A DNA stretch of 64,000 bases, from the NCBI GenBank assembly GCA_964410105.1, contig CAYPFY010000015.1:1-64000 (forward strand), written 5' to 3'. Shown here piece after piece: positions 60,476 through 64,000 of this stretch. The notes beneath the pieces were generated by a model that saw nothing but the letters and a program-made list of their open reading frames with translations, was not told the origin of the DNA and made no database searches. Position 1 is the first letter of the stretch. Every line of letters begins with the position of its first letter. This stretch comes from CAYPFY01 sp964410105. Its GTDB lineage: Bacteria > Bacteroidota > Ignavibacteria > UBA10030 > SZUA-254. Made by a program: the position numbers and the translations under genes.

Positions 60476-61296
60476 AGCTGAAGTTCGCCGGCATCACGCG
60501 TAAGACTGAGTTTTCGCCGAATCATGTTGTCAATGATCTCCTGATCATTAACCGGACGGCCGATGCGCTGAGGGAGATAGGCGCCGAGGTAACGATGTAT
60601 GACGAAGGGCTGATCACTCCGGAATCGGTGCGGGAGAAACTGGTTTTCTCGATGGCGCAGGGCCCAATCGGATCGAAAACTCTGTCGAAGATAGAAGACC
60701 GCGGCGCGTTTATCATCAATTCCCCGAGGGCGGTGATGAATTGCTACCGCATCAATATGGTAAAACTTCTTCCCGGGGCGGGGATCCCATTTCCCAAAAG
60801 CGTCATCGTCCAGACCGACTCCGATATGAACCCCCGCGAGGCGGGCTTCACCTCATCGAAGGTGTGGATCAAGCGCGGGGATGTTCATGCCGTTCATAAG
60901 GAGGATGTGACGATCGCCAATACGGACGATGAGGAGCTGAATCTTCTGAAGGAATTTCACCAGAGGGATATCAATGAGGCGATTCTGCAGGAGCATCTAG
61001 AGGGCGATACGGTAAAATTTTACGCTGTCCGGGAAACCGATCTTTTTCACTGGTATTATCTTAATGGAATCTATCACACGAATTTCGACACAAAACGCCT
61101 CCGGGAGCTTGCCTCCTCCTCCGCCGAGGTGATGAATCTCTACGTCTACGGGGGCGATGCCATCATCGGCACCGACGGCTCGGTGACGATCATCGATATC
61201 AATGACTGGCCCAGTTTCGCCCCGGTCCGCCAGGAGGCAAGCAAAAATATCGCTCAACTTATTTACAGAAAGGCTAAAGAACATGCTGGTTCATGA
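60472..61296 (+). CDS. ATP-grasp-type protein of unknown substrate
   Basis: A 274-residue soluble protein. N-terminal Rossmann-like part (MKLKFAGITRKTEFSPNHV, IGAEVTMYDEGLITPESV). The ATP-grasp core is suggested by NSPRAVMNCYRINMVKLL with AGIPFPKSVIV, WIKRGDVHAVHKEDV and ILQEHLEGDTVKFYAV, and ends in the metal-binding IIDINDWPSFAPVRQEA. The ending resembles RimK-like ligases and inositol-phosphate kinases of the ITPK type. It could ligate an amino acid or phosphorylate a polyol. I cannot decide between them. It starts in the previous gene's stop (ATGA) and overlaps the next gene by 14 bp. Confidence 0.75.
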   Translation: MKLKFAGITRKTEFSPNHVVNDLLIINRTADALREIGAEVTMYDEGLITPESVREKLVFSMAQGPIGSKTLSKIEDRGAFIINSPRAVMNCYRINMVKLLPGAGIPFPKSVIVQTDSDMNPREAGFTSSKVWIKRGDVHAVHKEDVTIANTDDEELNLLKEFHQRDINEAILQEHLEGDTVKFYAVRETDLFHWYYLNGIYHTNFDTKRLRELASSSAEVMNLYVYGGDAIIGTDGSVTIIDINDWPSFAPVRQEASKNIAQLIYRKAKEHAGS

Positions 61297-62638
61297 ATCA
61301 CTACGAAAAGCCTCGGTGACGACTTCCCTCCCCGGCCCTAAGTCGAAGGAGATTTTTGACCTCGAACAGAAGTATATCTCTCCCGGCACTCAGACGATCG
61401 CAACTCTGTCCGGGCTCGCCATGGAGAGAGGGGAGGGATGTATTGTGGAGGATGTCGACGGCAACAGGTATATCGATTTCTTCGCCGGAGTGGCCGTGGC
61501 AAGCCTCGGGTATAATCACCCCAAATATGTGAAGATGATGCAGGAACAGGTGTCGAAGATCCACGTGGGGAGTTTTACGACAAGAGTGCGCGCGGATCTT
61601 TCAAAACTTCTTGCCGAGAATTGTGTGGGCAATCTCTACCGGACCCAGTACTATAGCGGGGGGGCGGAGGCTGTTGAGGCCGCTCTGCGCCTCGCAAAAT
61701 CGTTTACGAAGAAAACCGAGGTGATGGGCTTCTGGGGCGGCTTCCACGGGAAGACGCTCGGGGTCGTCGGCCTCATCGGCGACACTTTTAAACATAATCT
61801 CGGTCCGCTTCCCCACGGGATTTACAACACTCCCTATGCGAATTGCCGGCGTTGCCCCCTCCAGCTGACGTTCCCCGACTGCCATTGGGCCTGCGTCGAT
61901 TTCATCCGTGAAAAAATCAAGCTTGAAACCACGGGGAATCTCGCCGCTATCATCGTCGAGCCGATTCAGGGGACCAACGGGAATGTTGTTCCCCCCGAAG
62001 GGTACCTCCAGGAGCTACGGCGCCTCGCCGATGAGCAGCAGGCGCTTCTCATCGTTGACGAGATGATCACGGGCTTCGGCCGGACGGGGAAGATGTTTGG
62101 CTGCCAGCACGACGGGGTTGTCCCCGATATTATCACGATCGGTAAGAGTTTCGGCGGCGGCTACCCGATGACAGGGCTGATGTCGAGCGACAAGGTGATT
62201 TTCGCCAAACCGTTCGCCAATCCGAGCGGCAGCTCCTCCAGCTATGGCGGGAATCCGCTCGCCTCCGCGGCCGCCTATGTCACCGTGAAGACGATCATCG
62301 AGGACGGGCTTGTCGAGAATTCCCGCAGGGTGGGGGCGTTCATGCTGAAAAAACTCTCCGGACTCGCCGAAAGATTTCCGTTCATCGGCGAGGTGCGGGG
62401 CCGCGGCCTTCTGATCGGCGTGGAGCTGGTGAAAAACCGCACAACGAAAGAAAAGCTGGATAAGGAAACCTGCAAGTTTATTTTCCAGGAATGCCTGAAG
62501 CGGGGCCTTATCACGATGGGCTATAATCCCGATATCCGCATCAATCCCCCGCTCATCATCGACGAAGAGACCGCCGAAGAAGGTATCTCGATTCTCGAAG
62601 AGGTATTTGGCCTTGTCGCAGATCGAATCAACGTATAA
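61283..62638 (+). CDS. Class III PLP aminotransferase
   Basis: A 451-residue PLP enzyme of the acetylornithine/4-aminobutyrate aminotransferase fold. Visible parts are FFAGVAVASLGYNHP, YYSGGAEAVEAALRLAK, GFWGGFHGKTLG, VDEMITGFGRTGKMF and the PLP lysine Lys288 in TIGKSFGGGYPM. A four-Cys stretch (NCRRCPLQLTFPDCHWAC) is unusual and might bind a metal. It should aminate a keto or aldehyde group. ATG 61283 has AAAGG upstream; the longer frame overlaps the ATP-grasp gene. No arginine or GABA pathway genes lie nearby, so the substrate probably belongs to this operon. Confidence 0.88.
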   Translation: MLVHESLRKASVTTSLPGPKSKEIFDLEQKYISPGTQTIATLSGLAMERGEGCIVEDVDGNRYIDFFAGVAVASLGYNHPKYVKMMQEQVSKIHVGSFTTRVRADLSKLLAENCVGNLYRTQYYSGGAEAVEAALRLAKSFTKKTEVMGFWGGFHGKTLGVVGLIGDTFKHNLGPLPHGIYNTPYANCRRCPLQLTFPDCHWACVDFIREKIKLETTGNLAAIIVEPIQGTNGNVVPPEGYLQELRRLADEQQALLIVDEMITGFGRTGKMFGCQHDGVVPDIITIGKSFGGGYPMTGLMSSDKVIFAKPFANPSGSSSSYGGNPLASAAAYVTVKTIIEDGLVENSRRVGAFMLKKLSGLAERFPFIGEVRGRGLLIGVELVKNRTTKEKLDKETCKFIFQECLKRGLITMGYNPDIRINPPLIIDEETAEEGISILEEVFGLVADRINV

Positions 62639-63530
62639 AGCGGTCGACGTCGAAGAGACGATCGATATCTATTTCTACCGCCCGATTGGATATTTTATCG
62701 CCCGGGCGTGCCGCGCATTCGGAATCTCCCCGAACGCCGTCACGATCGTCAGCATTTTTATCGGGGTGACGGGCGGCCACCTTCTTTACTATAGAGATTT
62801 TGCCACCAATGTGTGGGGAATCATTCTCTGGGTTATCGCCGATACGCTCGATAGCGTGGACGGCCAGCTGGCCCGTATGACCGATCACCGTTCGAGGATC
62901 GGCCGTATCCTCGACGGCCTGGGGGGCAATATCATGTTCATGAGCATTTACTCCCACCTCTTCGCCCGGATGGTCGTCTCCTACAATGTGGCCTGGCCCT
63001 GGCTCGCTCTTCTTGTGGCCGGGGGCGCCGCCAGCCACTCGCTCCAAAGTTCGCTCGCCGATTATTACCGGAACGCCTACCTGAAATTTGTGGTAGATCC
63101 CGCTAAATCCGAGCTCGAAGGGTCGGACGAGGTTCGCACCGAATATGAATCGTTGAGCTTCTCCAGGCATCCGGTGAAAAAATTTCTGCTGAGGGTGTAT
63201 CTGAACTATACCGTACAGCAGGAATCGCTGTCAAAGAATTTTCAAAAGCTGAGGAAGACCGTGGCCAGCATTTATGGCCAGAATATCCCGGACTGGTTCC
63301 GCGATGAATATCGCACGATGAACAGGCCGCTGATGAAGTATTATGCCGTTCTCACGACGAATACCCGCATGATCGTGATGTCGGTCGCCGTCCTGATCGA
63401 TCTGGTGCCGGCCTATTTCGCCACAGAGATCGTCGTGATCAATCTGATAATGATTCTGGTGACGATGCACCAGGAACGCCTGAGCGCCTCGCTCCTCGCC
63501 ATGATCGAAGAGCGAAAGGTTTTGGCCTGA
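62613..63530 (+). CDS. CDP-alcohol phosphatidyltransferase, variant signature (second copy)
   Basis: A 305-residue membrane protein whose start is not ATG; TTG 62613 lies 9 nt after AGAGG and is preferred to TTG 62607. About six TM helices. The signature reads Asp80, Asp83-Gly84, Ala87-Arg88, Gly97, Asp101, but the last position is Gly105 instead of Asp (GRILDGLGG). That Asp is the presumed general base in the family, so activity is doubtful or uses another residue. A soluble insert of about 90 residues follows TM4 (YLKFVVDPAKSELEGSDEV to about NRPLM). It overlaps the aminotransferase gene by 26 bp. Confidence 0.83.
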   Translation: MSQIESTYKAVDVEETIDIYFYRPIGYFIARACRAFGISPNAVTIVSIFIGVTGGHLLYYRDFATNVWGIILWVIADTLDSVDGQLARMTDHRSRIGRILDGLGGNIMFMSIYSHLFARMVVSYNVAWPWLALLVAGGAASHSLQSSLADYYRNAYLKFVVDPAKSELEGSDEVRTEYESLSFSRHPVKKFLLRVYLNYTVQQESLSKNFQKLRKTVASIYGQNIPDWFRDEYRTMNRPLMKYYAVLTTNTRMIVMSVAVLIDLVPAYFATEIVVINLIMILVTMHQERLSASLLAMIEERKVLA

Positions 63531-64000
63531 TGAGCCGTCTGCGCGGAGCGATCGTCGGGCTCGGCAATATTGCTTCGAGAGGCCATATTCCGGCCTTCAA
63601 CTGTCTGAAGGATCGTGTCGAAATTATCGCCGCCGCAGATCTCGTTGAAGAAAATCGGTCACGGGCCTCAGAGCTCCTGCCCGGCGCGTCTTTCTATTCC
63701 GATTTGCACTCTCTGCTTGAGAATCACAAGCCTGATTTTGTGGATATCTGCACTCCCCCCAAAACTCATGCAGGGTTTATCCGCTCGTGCGCTTCGAAGG
63801 GTATCCATGTTCTGTGCGAAAAGCCTCTCGCCGAGAGTTTTGACTCCGTGCTTGAGACGGCCGAAATGATCCGCCGATCCGGCATCGTTTTCGTTCCCTG
63901 CCATCAGTATAAATACTCCCCCCTCTGGAAGGCTTTTCATGATATCATGGGCTCCGGTGCGCTGGGTGATGTTACGCTCGCGCAGTTTAACGTTTTCCGG
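63530..64000 (+). CDS. Gfo/Idh/MocA-type oxidoreductase (cut by window end)
   Basis: The first 157 residues of an NAD(P)-dependent sugar or polyol dehydrogenase; the rest lies beyond the window. Rossmann start GAIVGLGNIASRGHIPAF, then VDICTPPKTHAGF and the catalytic EKPLAES lysine motif. The ATG shares bases with the TGA of the preceding gene (TGATG), so it belongs to the same operon. The family includes myo-inositol, glucose-6-phosphate and other sugar or cyclitol dehydrogenases, which fits making a keto substrate for the aminotransferase. Confidence 0.87.
   Translation, partial: MSRLRGAIVGLGNIASRGHIPAFNCLKDRVEIIAAADLVEENRSRASELLPGASFYSDLHSLLENHKPDFVDICTPPKTHAGFIRSCASKGIHVLCEKPLAESFDSVLETAEMIRRSGIVFVPCHQYKYSPLWKAFHDIMGSGALGDVTLAQFNVFR

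Noticed and set aside
1..64000. tRNA, rRNA, CRISPR or insertion sequences
   Set aside because: No cloverleaf-like sequence, repeat-spacer array, transposase or terminal inverted repeat was seen in either strand by eye.

Overview
The window reads as the chromosome of a Gram-negative bacterium of the FCB group, most likely on the Bacteroidota/Ignavibacteriota side. The evidence is two secreted proteins with NPFNPSTTI-type type IX secretion C-terminal sorting domains, a GldA/F/G-like ABC cluster followed by a DUF4340 protein, an LpxH-type lipid A enzyme and an MlaEFD-type lipid transporter. Coding density is very high, genes often overlap by 1-30 bp, and GC content is moderately high. I see no rRNA, tRNA, CRISPR array, phage or intact insertion sequence. 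The exact phylum is inference.

Layout: 0-5.4 kb holds a decayed LuxR-type HTH tail at the left edge, an S9 prolyl oligopeptidase, and a reverse acetyl-CoA synthetase/MFS pair. 5.5-20.3 kb is mostly reverse-strand housekeeping. It contains a lone receiver protein, a tiny membrane protein, ldh-nusB-UMF1 transporter-DsbD_N-like-lpxH-PBP1A, a VWA protein, and a TPR-unknown-obgE-yebC series. 20.4-28.7 kb is a forward chain of five overlapping genes: lipoprotein, sorted BNR-repeat protein, TPR lipoprotein, two-component-propeller histidine kinase and NarL-type regulator. 28.8-34.7 kb is the reverse ppiD-like/OmpW-like-barrel/aroK/aroB operon and a SQR/FCSD-like flavoprotein. 34.8-40 kb holds thrC, a STAS protein, a PEBP-family protein, an unknown protein and a Ser/Thr kinase with TPRs. 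40.2-49.5 kb holds a 1361-residue SBBP-repeat sorted protein, the GldA/F/G-like ABC genes with a DUF4340-LysM protein, and a small secreted Cys protein. 49.6-55 kb holds a GT-C membrane glycosyltransferase without a normal start codon, two lipoproteins and a second secreted propeller protein.

55.1-64 kb is the most unusual part. One forward, tightly coupled run joins a sugar-nucleotidyltransferase-like protein, MlaE/MlaF/MlaD-type phospholipid transport genes, an LPG-synthase-TM family membrane protein, a small membrane protein, two divergent CDP-alcohol phosphatidyltransferases, an ATP-grasp protein, a class III aminotransferase and a Gfo/Idh/MocA oxidoreductase cut by the window end. I infer a pathway that makes, attaches and moves an unusual amino-polyol or sugar-like phospholipid head group. 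The two CDP-alcohol enzymes each depart from the canonical signature at a different acidic residue (E82 in one, G105 in the other).

By eye I found sixteen probable promoters of a TTGnnn / 16-17 bp / TAnnTT form, most placed sensibly in front of genes. Several predict very short leaders with no Shine-Dalgarno. Gene starts were moved where signal peptides, family alignment or promoter position argued against the longest reading frame.
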